From Clostridia bacterium (GTDB lineage Bacteria > Bacillota > Clostridia > Lachnospirales > Lachnospiraceae), in contig CAJTDE010000023.1 in the NCBI GenBank assembly GCA_910574835.1, forward strand, positions 1 to 64,000: a DNA stretch of 64,000 nt, written 5' to 3'. Numbering within the stretch: position 1 is the stretch's first letter; every line of letters starts with the position of its first letter. The position numbers and the translations under genes were made by a program. Below the pieces are notes generated by a model. That model was not told where the DNA came from and did no database searches. It worked only from the letters and a program-made list of their open reading frames with translations. Positions 16,771-25,443 of the stretch are shown here, one piece after another.

Positions 16771-17949
16771 TTAATTCCCCTCTTTTTCCTTCCGAAGCCG
16801 GCTCACAAAATCGGCCAGACGGCCAAACGCCTCCTTCAGATCTTCCAGGGAATAAGCGTAGGAAAGCCGTAGGAATCCTTCTCCGCAGGCTCCGAATGCA
16901 GTTCCCGGAACAACGGCTACCTTTTCCTCCATCAGAAAACGAGTTGCAAACTCCTCTGAGGTAATACCAAATTCCTGAATACCGGGAAATACATAGAAGG
17001 CTCCAAAGGGTTCAAAGCACTTTAATCCCATTTCCCGAAGGTTATGTACCACATACCGCCTTCTCTGATCGTAGGACTCGCGCATCATGGCTACATCCTC
17101 ATCCCCGTTTTTTAAAGCCTCCACTGCCGCAAACTGGCTGTTGGTAGGCGCGCACATGATTGCAAACTGATGAATCTTTGTCATCTGCTCAATGATAGGC
17201 GCCGGACCGCAGGCGTATCCCAGACGCCAGCCGGTCATGGCATAAGCCTTAGAAAAGCCGTTAATGAGAATCGTCCGCTCCTTCATTCCGGGCAAAGAGG
17301 CAATGGATACGTGATCCTCCTTATAGCTCAGCTCCGAGTAAATCTCATCCGACAGTACCAGAAGATCTTTTTCAATCACAATCCGGGCAATTTCCTCCAG
17401 ATCCTTTCGTTCCATAATCGCCCCGGTAGGGTTATTGGGGAAGGGCAGCACCAGGATCTTAGTTTTCTCCGTAACTGCCTCAAGAAGTTCTTCCTTTGTA
17501 AGCCGGAACTCATTTTCCTCTTTCAAATTGATAATTACGGGCACTCCGCCGGCCAGTACGGCGCAAGGCTCATAGGATACATAGCAGGGCTGCGGAATCA
17601 ACACCTCGTCTCCCGGATTCAGCACTGCGCGGAATGCCATGTCAATGCCTTCGCTTCCGCCTACGGTTACTACGGTTTCTTTCATGGAATCATAGCTTAC
17701 GCCGATTCGTCTCTTCAGATAATTGGAGATCTCATCCCGAAGCTCCTTTAAGCCTGCGTTGGAGGTGTAAAAGGTGCGCCCTCTCTCCAGTGCATAGATT
17801 CCTTCATCCCGAATGTGCCAGGGAGTATCAAAATCAGGCTCCCCCACTCCCAGGGAAATTGCATCCGGCATCTCACTTACAATATCAAAAAACTTCCGGA
17901 TACCTGATGGGGGAATATTCACAACCTTGTCAGCTAAAAAATTTCTCAC
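16771..17949 (-). CDS. PLP-dependent aminotransferase, class I/II
   Basis: 392 residues, full length for aspartate-aminotransferase-fold enzymes. Motifs: SLGVGEPDFDTPWHI near the N-terminus, LPFPNNPTGAIM (substrate/PLP contact), LSDEIYSELSY, the catalytic lysine in LINGFSKAYAMTGWRLGYA, and the substrate arginine near GFLRLSYAYSLEDL. It transfers amino groups between an amino acid and a keto acid in the cytoplasm. It overlaps the Lrp-type regulator gene by four bases, so that protein probably controls it in response to an amino acid. Confidence 0.93.
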   Translation of the reverse strand: MRNFLADKVVNIPPSGIRKFFDIVSEMPDAISLGVGEPDFDTPWHIRDEGIYALERGRTFYTSNAGLKELRDEISNYLKRRIGVSYDSMKETVVTVGGSEGIDMAFRAVLNPGDEVLIPQPCYVSYEPCAVLAGGVPVIINLKEENEFRLTKEELLEAVTEKTKILVLPFPNNPTGAIMERKDLEEIARIVIEKDLLVLSDEIYSELSYKEDHVSIASLPGMKERTILINGFSKAYAMTGWRLGYACGPAPIIEQMTKIHQFAIMCAPTNSQFAAVEALKNGDEDVAMMRESYDQRRRYVVHNLREMGLKCFEPFGAFYVFPGIQEFGITSEEFATRFLMEEKVAVVPGTAFGACGEGFLRLSYAYSLEDLKEAFGRLADFVSRLRKEKEGN

Positions 17950-18428
17950 GGTGTCACCAGCATCCTTTCATCTTTTGATTTATGTACCATAATAGAGCCA
18001 TGATCCTTGTACTTTTTCAGTACGAAATGTGTGGCCGTGCTCAATACGGTATCAAGAGGAGAAAGCTTATCGGACACGAACTGAGCCACATCGCGCATTG
18101 TCTTGCCTTCAATCATCACCATGAAATCAAAGCCGCCGGAGATAAGATATACGCTGTCCACCTCCGCATAATTGTAAATGCGCTCCGCTACCTTATCAAA
18201 GCCCAGGCCCCTCTGGGGCGTAACCTTCACTTCAATCAGCGCGGTCAGCTTTTCTTCGCCTGTCTTATCCCAGTCAATCAGCGTGTGATAGCCGCAGATA
18301 ATTCCTTCCTTTTCCATGTCGGCAATCTCATTTGCCACCGTTACCTCATCCACACCCAGCATCACGGCCAAATCCTTTAACTCCACCCGGCTGTTCTTCT
18401 CAATAAAGGTTAAAATTTTTTCACGCAT
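17946..18428 (-). CDS. Lrp/AsnC-family transcriptional regulator
   Basis: 160 residues. The N-terminal helix-turn-helix (RVELKDLAVMLGVDEVTVANEI) is followed by the C-terminal RAM/AsnC ligand-binding domain (TALIEVKVTPQRG, VYLISGGFDFMVMIEG). It binds DNA as an oligomer and senses an amino acid. Start and GGAGGAG ribosome site are clear. A family-B repeat lies immediately upstream, and the aminotransferase gene overlaps its end. Confidence 0.93.
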   Translation of the reverse strand: MREKILTFIEKNSRVELKDLAVMLGVDEVTVANEIADMEKEGIICGYHTLIDWDKTGEEKLTALIEVKVTPQRGLGFDKVAERIYNYAEVDSVYLISGGFDFMVMIEGKTMRDVAQFVSDKLSPLDTVLSTATHFVLKKYKDHGSIMVHKSKDERMLVTP

Positions 18429-18440
18429 ATGCTCCTCCTA

Positions 18441-18498
18441 TTCCAGTTCCGTAATATTGTGCACTGTGCAGGATATTACTGTTTCCAATTCCGTAATA
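18441..18498 (-). repeat. Family B intergenic repeat, copy B1
   Basis: Inverted GTAATAT (18451-18457) / ATATTAC (18473-18479) with an inner TGCAC/GTGCA palindrome, flanked by TTCCAGTTCC and TTTCCAATTCCGTAAT. It stands directly upstream of the ribosome site of the Lrp gene. The same units recur at 25861-25899 and 31820-31885. Confidence 0.7.
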
Positions 18499-18505
18499 CC
18501 CTTTT

Positions 18506-19492
18506 TTATTTATAAATTTTATATAACTCATCCGTCTTCGGCCGCTCCAGAAAAGCCTCTTCCTCTCCATTGAGAATCCGCTTGGCCTTTCCCTCCACAG
18601 CCTTTCCAATCACCGCTGCCGGAATACCTGCCTTTTGAAGCTCCCGTACCAGATCATGTCCCCGCTCTCCTGCCATCAGCATACAGCCGCTGGAAATAAG
18701 ATAATACGGGTTTAGCCCAAAGTACTCGCACACCTCAACCGTCTCCTGGCGGATGGGGATGGATTTTAAATCTATCTCAAGCCCGATGCCGGACGCCTCC
18801 GCCAGCTCCCAGAGCGCCCCATAGATTCCGCCCTCTGTCACATCATGCATGGCGCTGATCCCAAATTCCGCCGCAAGCCTTGCCTCAGGCAGTACGGAAA
18901 GATACTGGTCAAAGCCTTTCGCTGTCTCCACAAAGGAACGGGAAAATCTGGTCAGCAGTTCTTCCTCCCTTTCCTTTGCAATAATGGAGGTTCCCTCAAT
19001 TCCAATCCACTTTGTCACCAGAATATCCTGTCCGGCCCTTGCTCCAGCCGTAGAGATAAGACGGTTCTCTCCAACCTTTCCCACGCCGGTCACACTGATT
19101 ACCGGCTGATTTACGGCCCTTGTCACCTCTGTGTGTCCGCCCATCACTTGAATACCGGACTTTGCACAGGCTTCTTCTACCTGCCCCATCATTTCCCTGA
19201 TATCTTCCTCCGTAATCTCTTCCGGAAGAAGTACGGTCAGCATCACGCCTACCGGCTCCGCGCCGCTGCTTGCCAGATCGTTCACGGTCACCTGGATAGC
19301 CAGTGTTCCCACATCCTTCACCGTTCCTGTGATTGGGTCCGTGGATATCACGAAGACTTCCCCCGGTTCAAGCTTTATGGCTGCGCAGTCCTCCCCAACG
19401 CCCGCCCCTAACAGCACTTCGTCCCGTTTTGTCCGGATCTGTTTGAAAATGCTTCTCTTTAAAATCGTCTCCGAGACCTTACCTATCTTCAT
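18506..19492 (-). CDS. AIR synthase-related (HypE-like) protein
   Basis: 328 residues of the PurM/HypE/SelD/ThiL ATP-binding fold: LLGAGVGEDCAAIKL near the N-terminus, TDPITGT, QVTVNDLASSGAEPV, QVMGGHTEVT, AMHDVTEGGIYGALWELAEA. It does not carry the C-terminal cysteine of true HypE (the tail ends DELYKIYK), so it is a related enzyme of unknown substrate rather than a hydrogenase maturation factor. It lies 27 bases after the VanW-type gene in the same direction. Confidence 0.85.
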   Translation of the reverse strand: MKIGKVSETILKRSIFKQIRTKRDEVLLGAGVGEDCAAIKLEPGEVFVISTDPITGTVKDVGTLAIQVTVNDLASSGAEPVGVMLTVLLPEEITEEDIREMMGQVEEACAKSGIQVMGGHTEVTRAVNQPVISVTGVGKVGENRLISTAGARAGQDILVTKWIGIEGTSIIAKEREEELLTRFSRSFVETAKGFDQYLSVLPEARLAAEFGISAMHDVTEGGIYGALWELAEASGIGLEIDLKSIPIRQETVEVCEYFGLNPYYLISSGCMLMAGERGHDLVRELQKAGIPAAVIGKAVEGKAKRILNGEEEAFLERPKTDELYKIYK

Positions 19493-19519
19493 TTTTCCGC
19501 TCCTGCCCTCTGATTTCTC

Positions 19520-20962
19520 TTATTGCATTCGTTCCAGGCAGGAAGCCAGAGTTGCATTGACCAGGGCTTCATCCTGACTGGCTACTGCCGCCTGCAGCTC
19601 CGCAGATAAGCCCTCATCTCCGGCAACTCCAATGATAACTGTTCGGGGCGACGCATTGTAAGTACTCTTATTTACCTTTGTTACACTTTCCTCCACGCCA
19701 TTCACATAGACATGCTTATATAACTCTGCCTGCACTCCCCGATGTGCGCTGTCCACTGCCCGGAAGCCAATGGGCTGTCCCGGATCTGCCACAATTATGA
19801 CTCCCGGATCGGTCGTGCTCAGTGTCTTACTTACGTATTTTATGGAGCGATTGGAGGGCCTTGTCTCCTCCCCGTAGATCGTGAAGGTTATCTTTTTGTC
19901 TGCCGTAACTCCCTCTATATAAATGGGCGCATCCGTGTCATTTTTAAACTTAAAATCCTTATAAGTTCCTGCAATGGCCGCATCTGCGGAAGGATCAACA
20001 TACGTTACAATCATAGAGTGGTTGGAGCGCTCCACAACCTCCAGCTCGGAAAGCAATACCGCATTGTACAGTGTAGTGGATACCTGACAGATTCCGCCGC
20101 CAAGACTGTCTACAACTTTGCCATTTAAATAGGAGCCGGCCATCTCATAACCATTTGCTGTTGTAAAAGGACTAACTACCTCATAGGTAGAGAAGGTATC
20201 TCCCGGATACAGAACCGTCCCGTTAATCAGCTGTGCTCCGTTGGATACGTTTTTACTTCTTGCTCCGTTGGAAGTACTATAGCTGGTGGTAAAGGTTCCC
20301 AGCACATCCTTTACCCGGCTCAGCTCTTCCTCACTTCCTCTTGGATAATCTGTCTCCACAGGAAGAACTACGCTTCCGTTTTCTTTGTTCCAGTCGTTTT
20401 CAATATAATTTAAAATCGCCTGCACGGAACCTTCTACATCCAGCTTCGTTCCCGTATTACCGTCTACGATTTCAAAGGAGCCGTTTACCCGCTTCAAGGC
20501 AGCGTCCTTGGCTTCGGAATCAAACTTTACACACTCTGTCGATACAAAGTTCCGTACGGAAGCAGAATCTACCATCCAGCTCAGATTATAAACCTTGTTT
20601 TCATGCTCCAGGTCTTTGCGCTCTTTATAGCGCTTGATCGCATTGCCTGTCTTTCCAAGCTGAGCCGCTTCTTCAATTACATCCATATTTGTGCATCTTA
20701 ACCCCAGCTCTCCCAGGGTAACCTCCACCTGCTCGTCAAAGATCTCCAGGGTCAGTGTTTCCTCTTCCAATCTGCCTGCATAGGCATTTACTTCTGCCTC
20801 TGCTTCTGCTACTGTCATGCCGGACAGATCAATCTCGTCCACATAGATCCCTTTATGTATGACCGGATCTTCCTTTTCTTTCGCCAGCGCTTCGCTAGTT
20901 CCTGTTCCTGCAAAAGCAAAGACAAGAGCAAGAAGAAGCACAAAGACAATAAACCTTTTCAT
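19520..20962 (-). CDS. VanW-family secreted protein with peptidoglycan-binding-like domain
   Basis: 480 residues: signal peptide (MKRFIVFVLLLALVFAFAG), a PG_binding_4-like region (YVDEIDLSGMTVAEAEAEV), then the VanW domain with GDTFSTYEVVSPFTTANGY and LGGGICQVSTTLYNAVL, the hallmark of this family. It acts outside the membrane and probably binds or modifies the cell wall; the name comes from vancomycin clusters but it does not itself imply resistance. No van genes are near. Confidence 0.9.
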   Translation of the reverse strand: MKRFIVFVLLLALVFAFAGTGTSEALAKEKEDPVIHKGIYVDEIDLSGMTVAEAEAEVNAYAGRLEEETLTLEIFDEQVEVTLGELGLRCTNMDVIEEAAQLGKTGNAIKRYKERKDLEHENKVYNLSWMVDSASVRNFVSTECVKFDSEAKDAALKRVNGSFEIVDGNTGTKLDVEGSVQAILNYIENDWNKENGSVVLPVETDYPRGSEEELSRVKDVLGTFTTSYSTSNGARSKNVSNGAQLINGTVLYPGDTFSTYEVVSPFTTANGYEMAGSYLNGKVVDSLGGGICQVSTTLYNAVLLSELEVVERSNHSMIVTYVDPSADAAIAGTYKDFKFKNDTDAPIYIEGVTADKKITFTIYGEETRPSNRSIKYVSKTLSTTDPGVIIVADPGQPIGFRAVDSAHRGVQAELYKHVYVNGVEESVTKVNKSTYNASPRTVIIGVAGDEGLSAELQAAVASQDEALVNATLASCLERMQ

Positions 20963-20997
20963 CTCTTTTCCTTTCTTCTGATTCTCAATGTTCTCCT

Positions 20998-21099
20998 TTA
21001 AACCGCATAGCTCAAAAGAGGAACGATCATTGCCAGAACTATAATTGCTATGATTACGGTAGAAATAATCTTTCTTGTCTTTTTACTGTACCAATTCAT
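20998..21099 (-). CDS. 33-residue single-span membrane peptide
   Basis: Predicted sequence begins MNWYSKKTRKIISTV and continues as one hydrophobic helix to PLLSYAV: a basic N-terminus and a membrane span. GGGAGG precedes the ATG at 9 bases and lies inside the end of the exonuclease gene, whose stop TGA overlaps this ATG (ATGA). It is therefore very likely expressed by coupling. It resembles the tiny membrane proteins of DUF4044 type in size and charge, but I cannot assign a family. Confidence 0.65.
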   Translation of the reverse strand: MNWYSKKTRKIISTVIIAIIVLAMIVPLLSYAV

Positions 21100-21809
21100 C
21101 TTTGAATCCTCCCATATTCCAAAATAATTCGGTCTATGATACGCGATGCTTCATTTTTTGTAAGGCTGTCCACAGATACCTCCAAGGCTATTTTATGATA
21201 TTTTACCAAATCATTCAAGTACCCTTTTTGTGCAGGTGTGATAGCTCCTTGCTTTTTTGCCTTATAAATCAGTATCTTGGGAGTAAAAAGCTCCTCCGGG
21301 CTATCCGGAAATTCCTCTCTCATATGTTCATACAATGCCATAGCGGACAATGCATCCGAGGCTGCCCGATGTGCCTTTTCCTGCCGTATCTTATAATAAC
21401 CGCACAGAGCCTGAAGACTTCTGTGTTCCATCTCGGGATGCAATACCCTTGCAATTTTTAAGGTATCAATTCCCTCCTTTTCAAAGGGTATGTTTAGATT
21501 GATCGTATTCTGCTTTACAAAACTGTAATCAAACAAAATATTATGGCCCAGCAGGGGCAGCGATCCGCAAAATTCTACAAGCCTTCTCACGGCCTTGGCC
21601 GTATCAATCCCCCCAGCTGCCATCTCGTCCGTAATGCCGGTCAGTTCTTCTATTCGTTTTTCAACCTTTCTGCCCGGATTCACTAAGGTTTCATACGTTT
21701 CCTCTATCTGTCCATGAACAACCTTTACGGCGCCGATTTCCAAGATCCGATCAGCTGCCGGACTTAAGCCCGTAGTTTCCAAGTCTAAAGCAATGTATGT
21801 ATCGATCAT
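21096..21809 (-). CDS. DnaQ-like 3'-5' exonuclease
   Basis: 237 residues. The DEDDh exonuclease motifs are in place: Exo I YIALDLETTGLSPAADRILEIG with the DxE pair, Exo II GHNILFDYSFV, and Exo III HRAASDALSAM with the catalytic His and Asp. A C-terminal region of about 70 residues is unique. It is likely a repair or proofreading nuclease of the polymerase III epsilon type, not the replicative polymerase. I start at the ATG 21809, one base after the upstream radical SAM gene's stop. Confidence 0.9.
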   Translation of the reverse strand: MIDTYIALDLETTGLSPAADRILEIGAVKVVHGQIEETYETLVNPGRKVEKRIEELTGITDEMAAGGIDTAKAVRRLVEFCGSLPLLGHNILFDYSFVKQNTINLNIPFEKEGIDTLKIARVLHPEMEHRSLQALCGYYKIRQEKAHRAASDALSAMALYEHMREEFPDSPEELFTPKILIYKAKKQGAITPAQKGYLNDLVKYHKIALEVSVDSLTKNEASRIIDRIILEYGRIQR

Positions 21810-21810
21810 A

Positions 21811-23532
21811 TTATTCTTCCTCTTTTGTATTCCTCCACCGGCGGATATCCGCATTATTGTCTAGTGGATTCCTCTTCTCATAATCAAAGATCAAATAAAC
21901 AGGTTCTTCTCTCTGTGCCTTAAGCGCTTCTACATGCTTTTGTTTTCCCTCATGCTTTAGAATCTCCCGAATCCGGGCTTCATAAGGGCGCTGATCTGCC
22001 GCAAATGACGGACGTTTTTTTACTTTTTCCCGCAGATAAAGATCTATGGTTAAAAGCTCTCCATATACTGCTTCTTCACCAGGGTGATTTTCCAAAATAA
22101 AGTCCCGCAAGATCTCATACCGCCGCAAACGGGAATGATTTCTTCCGCTTAACCCTTTTTGCTCATAAAAATCAGCCAGTCCTTCAAAAAATCGGAAGGG
22201 AGATGCATATGCCTTTAAAAGTTTCTCTAATGTATATTGGAATTGATGACTATTATAATAGATTTCTGCCATTTCTTCAATTGCCTTTAACTGTAAAATG
22301 TCGGAAAAGGAAAGTGAATCGGTATATAAGACCTCATAAGGCGGCTTATCCTGATAGACAATTCCATACCGCCCGGCCTCCCGGTACATAAGCGAGCCTT
22401 TCAAAATCTTTAGAAATCCAAGCTGAAGCTGCTCCGGCTTCAAAGCAAATACTTCGTCAAATGAATGTGCAAAGCTTGTATAATCCTCATAGGGCAGACC
22501 TGCTATCAGGTCCAAATGCTGATGGATATTACCCATTCTGTGAATCCTTGCCACATTGGCCCGAAGCTTTTCCAAGTCCGTCTTTCTGTGAATTGCTTCA
22601 AGGGTTTTCGGATTCACGGACTGCACACCGATTTCCAGCTGAATCAGTCCGGGGCGCATTCTTGACATTAGGGCAAGCTCTTCCTCATTCAGCAAATCCG
22701 CTCCAATCTCAAAATGAAAATTTGTCACTCCGTTGTCATGCTCAAGTAGATAGGTCCAGATGGCAAGCGCGCGATTGGAATCACAGTTAAAGGTGCGATC
22801 CACAAACTTTACCTGGGGCGCCTCAGCATCGAGAAAATATTGAAGCTCACAGAATACCTGCTCAAGATCCCGGAAACGAACCCGCTTGTCAATGGAAGAC
22901 AGACAGTAGCTGCAGGAAAAGGGACAGCCGCGGCTTGACTCATAATAAATGATACGCTGCTCGAAATCTCTCAGATCCGAATAGACAAAGGGAAGCACAT
23001 TCATAGGGATGGGACTTTCCGGTGCATTTTTGCAGATTTTATTTTCGTTTGTCTCCAATCCTATGCCGGCTTTCCTATATCTGCCTATGTCCGGCCCGGC
23101 AGACCGAAAAACTGCGCTTGGAATCTGCTTCCATTTCTCCGCCCTCTCCACATAGCACTCGGTCAAAAGGGAAAAGCTTCTCTCTCCCTCTCCTGTGAGT
23201 ATTCCTGTAAGCTCCGGGTATTCTTCTAAAAGCTCCTCCGGACAAAAGGATACCTCCGGCCCTCCCAGCCAGATCGGAGTTTCGGGCAAAACCTTTGCAC
23301 ATTCCCTCACCAGCTCTTTTACCAGCTCTATATTCCAAATATAGCAGGAAAAGAGTAACACATTTGGGCTTTTTTTATAAAGTTCTCTTAATATTTCGTC
23401 TTTTCTATGGTTGATCGTAAATTCGGCCAGTTCCACATAGGATGATAATGCTCCCGCAGATGCTTTTAGACTGTAAACCGCAAGATTTGAATGTATGTAT
23501 TTTGCATTAATAGCTACTAATAAAATCCGCAT
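21811..23532 (-). CDS. B12-binding-domain radical SAM protein (DUF4080 type)
   Basis: 573 residues. A cobalamin-binding-like N-terminal domain (MRILLVAINAKYIHSNLAVY; PIWLGGPEVSF) is followed by the radical SAM core with the iron-sulfur motif SSRGCPFSCSYC, then QLEIGVQSVNPKTL and DLIAGLPYEDYTSF, and a C-terminal DUF4080-like region. It would use SAM to form a radical for methyl transfer or a similar reaction; the substrate is unknown. It lacks the cobalamin-ligand DxHxxG motif, as do many members. Confidence 0.85.
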   Translation of the reverse strand: MRILLVAINAKYIHSNLAVYSLKASAGALSSYVELAEFTINHRKDEILRELYKKSPNVLLFSCYIWNIELVKELVRECAKVLPETPIWLGGPEVSFCPEELLEEYPELTGILTGEGERSFSLLTECYVERAEKWKQIPSAVFRSAGPDIGRYRKAGIGLETNENKICKNAPESPIPMNVLPFVYSDLRDFEQRIIYYESSRGCPFSCSYCLSSIDKRVRFRDLEQVFCELQYFLDAEAPQVKFVDRTFNCDSNRALAIWTYLLEHDNGVTNFHFEIGADLLNEEELALMSRMRPGLIQLEIGVQSVNPKTLEAIHRKTDLEKLRANVARIHRMGNIHQHLDLIAGLPYEDYTSFAHSFDEVFALKPEQLQLGFLKILKGSLMYREAGRYGIVYQDKPPYEVLYTDSLSFSDILQLKAIEEMAEIYYNSHQFQYTLEKLLKAYASPFRFFEGLADFYEQKGLSGRNHSRLRRYEILRDFILENHPGEEAVYGELLTIDLYLREKVKKRPSFAADQRPYEARIREILKHEGKQKHVEALKAQREEPVYLIFDYEKRNPLDNNADIRRWRNTKEEE

Positions 23533-23548
23533 ATAAGCCTTTATTTTC

Positions 23549-23645
23549 CATTCCGTACGATTCCTCTTTGTACTGCCGTATGAAAGCTATTTCCGGATGC
23601 CGGTGCATGTGAAGCAATATGTACGCTTTGAGGAATATTACTGTT
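23549..23645 (-). repeat. Family B-like repeat upstream of the radical SAM gene, copy B4
   Basis: Contains TTCCGTACGATTC and, about 70 bases on, GGAATATTACTG, the two ends of family B separated by an extra segment. Fit is weaker than for the other copies; I report it because the position, just upstream of the radical SAM gene, matches the family habit. Confidence 0.4.
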
Positions 23646-23646
23646 G

Positions 23647-23682
23647 TAAAAAAGGAATTACTGCATCTGCAATAACTCCTTT
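23647..23682 (-). terminator. Rho-independent terminator of the SRP RNA
   Basis: AAAGGAATTACTGCA (23651-23665) and TGCAATAACTCCTTT (23668-23682) pair at 13 of 15 positions, followed on the minus strand by a run of six T. It lies some 40 bases past the SRP RNA 3' end. Confidence 0.8.
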
Positions 23683-23719
23683 CTTTCGTCTACATGTTTT
23701 CTTAAGCTTTATTTATAAT

Positions 23720-23983
23720 CCGCACATCCTGCTTCGAACCGGAAACAGCATCAGTTACCTTTGCAGCCGGCTCGGCCCAGGCAGCCTCGCGGCACACAGA
23801 AGGTTCTGCTTAGAGCTGCTCCATTCCTGACCTGACTCGGTTCACAGATTCCTGTTGCGCAAGACCCAGACGTCAATGCTGCTTGCAAAGGGCTGTCTGC
23901 TGCTTCAAAAGCCCTAGGCAGGATATCACCCCCACTGTAGCGGATTGTGGGTACAGGGCACCGCTAACTCCCCGGCTGTGCGG
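23720..23983 (-). ncRNA. ffs: Signal recognition particle RNA (large type, Alu domain present)
   Basis: On the minus strand the RNA begins CCGCACAGCCGGGGAGTTAG, then GCGGTGCCCTGTACCC, the Alu-domain start of Bacillus/Clostridia SRP RNA. The SRP54-binding loop GTCAGG...AGGAATGGAGCAGC is present, and the two ends pair (CCGCACA / TGTGCGG). About 264 nt is the usual size. It targets ribosomes making membrane proteins to the membrane with Ffh. Promoter and terminator are both visible. Confidence 0.95.
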
Positions 23984-24008
23984 AAATATGAAACAATTTC
24001 AGACCTTT

Positions 24009-24037
24009 AGTATAACGGTTATACATTGGTTTGTCAA
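24009..24037 (-). promoter_or_regulatory. Sigma-A promoter of the SRP RNA
   Basis: TTGACA (24037-24032) and TATACT (24014-24009) are separated by 17 bases on the minus strand. The RNA start is expected near 24002, leaving a short 5' leader to be trimmed. Confidence 0.88.
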
Positions 24038-24067
24038 TGAATTTTCATGGCTGTCTTAACGCTTCTC

Positions 24068-24967
24068 TTAGTCAAGTGACATTTTGTCAATCATTTTTCT
24101 ATAATATAATATCAAATAAAGCAGTGTTGTAATTGCCAACGAAAGAAACAAACCTATCCGCAGTGCAATTCTTAAAGATGAATCCAACTCTCTAAAGGAG
24201 AAAAATGCAATACTTCCCCATATTACAAAAAACAAAATACCAAACACAATATTAACATATATTCTCTTAGTAGCGCTCATTGGTTTTTCTTTAAGCTCTT
24301 CATCTGCTATCATCCTTACAAACTGCTTTGCTTTATTTGTTGTTTCATTTCGTATCCCTGCTTCTCCATAAATTTCATGTGAGCGCATTTTTTTCAAATA
24401 TGATTTTGGCAATCTACCTGATTTCTTATATTTGACCATAGAATAGACATAATACGGAATCCATATAATATATAAAATTCCAAGGCAGTATAAAGGAAGC
24501 TTTGTTTCGGCCTCTCTCATATCAGTTGTTTCCTTAAAAACCACTTTATAGGAAAGATACACCTCCCCATCTCTTACTAATTGGTATACTGCAGGCACTT
24601 TTCCATCTAAAGCAGAGGTCTTTTGATAACTTACCCATAATTCTACTTTATCTCCCTTTTTCACCACCTCCTCAAAATTGGTCTGGTCCAAAATAGAACA
24701 AATGCGTTTACTAAAATAATAGATGTTTCCGTTATTCAGATATAGTTCTGCAATTTTCCCGCCATATTTAGTAGAAGCTCTTGATGTAATAAATTTCTCC
24801 ACAATACCATCCACATGCTCTAGTTCTTCATAGGATGGAAGAGATGTTTTTAACACCTCTTTTGCATCATAAACATCCCAAATCATCGACACTGTTAAAT
24901 AAATCAAAACAGCAAGCATACCGTTTAACTGTATTACATATAATCTTTTAAGACTCTCTTTTTTCAT
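24068..24967 (-). CDS. Membrane protein of unknown function, 299 residues
   Basis: Membrane segments near residues 16-32, 155-175, 235-255 and 267-290, with a 120-residue outside-type loop after the first that looks like a small beta domain (KIAELYLNNGNIYYF, GDKVELWVSYQKTS). It is clearly more AT-rich than its neighbours, like the noncoding patch upstream of it. I do not recognise a family. A decayed sigma-factor fragment lies upstream in the same direction, so it may once have been partnered with a sigma factor, but that is a guess. Confidence 0.65.
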   Translation of the reverse strand: MKKESLKRLYVIQLNGMLAVLIYLTVSMIWDVYDAKEVLKTSLPSYEELEHVDGIVEKFITSRASTKYGGKIAELYLNNGNIYYFSKRICSILDQTNFEEVVKKGDKVELWVSYQKTSALDGKVPAVYQLVRDGEVYLSYKVVFKETTDMREAETKLPLYCLGILYIIWIPYYVYSMVKYKKSGRLPKSYLKKMRSHEIYGEAGIRNETTNKAKQFVRMIADEELKEKPMSATKRIYVNIVFGILFFVIWGSIAFFSFRELDSSLRIALRIGLFLSLAITTLLYLILYYRKMIDKMSLD

Positions 24968-25039
24968 AATTTTAGTCAGCTTCCTTGTAATGATTCAAAA
25001 TAATTTCTGTCCAATGCGGAGATACTATTTGTTGCTCCG

Positions 25040-25118
25040 GAAAGTAATTCACCTGGAGCATGTTTGAAAATTACTTTCTGTCAGATGTGTACTACAGTTT
25101 ATGGAGAATTTTCAAACA
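25040..25118. repeat. Overlapping, mutually exclusive inverted repeats
   Basis: GAAAGTAATT (25040) pairs with AATTACTTTC (25069-25078), and TGTTTGAAAATT (25061-25072) pairs perfectly with AATTTTCAAACA (25107-25118). They share bases 25069-25072, so only one can form at a time. No T run follows. A weak direct repeat of the first arm's neighbourhood is seen near 24995. The stretch 24968-25274 has no gene. Confidence 0.6.
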
Positions 25119-25274
25119 CAGTAAACTAAGTATGGGTGGTATGGATGTTGTTGATTCGGAGTCCCAGTTTGTAAGTGTAGATCGATTTGTCTCCCTTCCA
25201 GTTGGTTCCCTCCACCATACGAGTTTTTCTCTTGATAGCGGCTTTTCAAAAGTTTCATCTGTTCCTTGCCCACC

Positions 25275-25409
25275 ATATGACTGAAGTCTGGATCTTTTTG
25301 CGAGAGACTGCTTCATCTTATATTTTGCCGTATTATAAACCCATCCACGCCGGTTTTCATGCACCTGCAGCTTTTCCGCATGACGCCACGCTTCATAGAA
25401 AGCTACCGC
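25275..25409 (-). pseudogene. Remnant of an ECF sigma factor (region 2)
   Basis: The translation AFYEAWRHAEKLQVHENR then RGWVYNTAKYKMKQSL and LAKRSRLQSY matches region 2 of clostridial ECF sigma factors (the helix before ...HENPRGWLY.TAKYKM). The start is missing, and no region 4 follows; downstream residues are not recognisable. It lies between the unknown membrane protein and the VOC gene. I judge it decayed, possibly still read as part of a longer frame. Confidence 0.5.
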
Positions 25410-25443
25410 AAAAAAATTCAGTAACAGAAATTTCCCCGTCCGC

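Noticed and set aside
19520-20962. VanW as a sign of vancomycin resistance
   Set aside because: VanW-domain proteins are common in Clostridia without resistance; vanA/B/H/X are not near.
24968-25443. Group II intron or insertion sequence remnant in the AT-rich patch
   Set aside because: No reverse transcriptase, transposase or intron 5' end motif is visible; only short inverted repeats and a sigma-like fragment.
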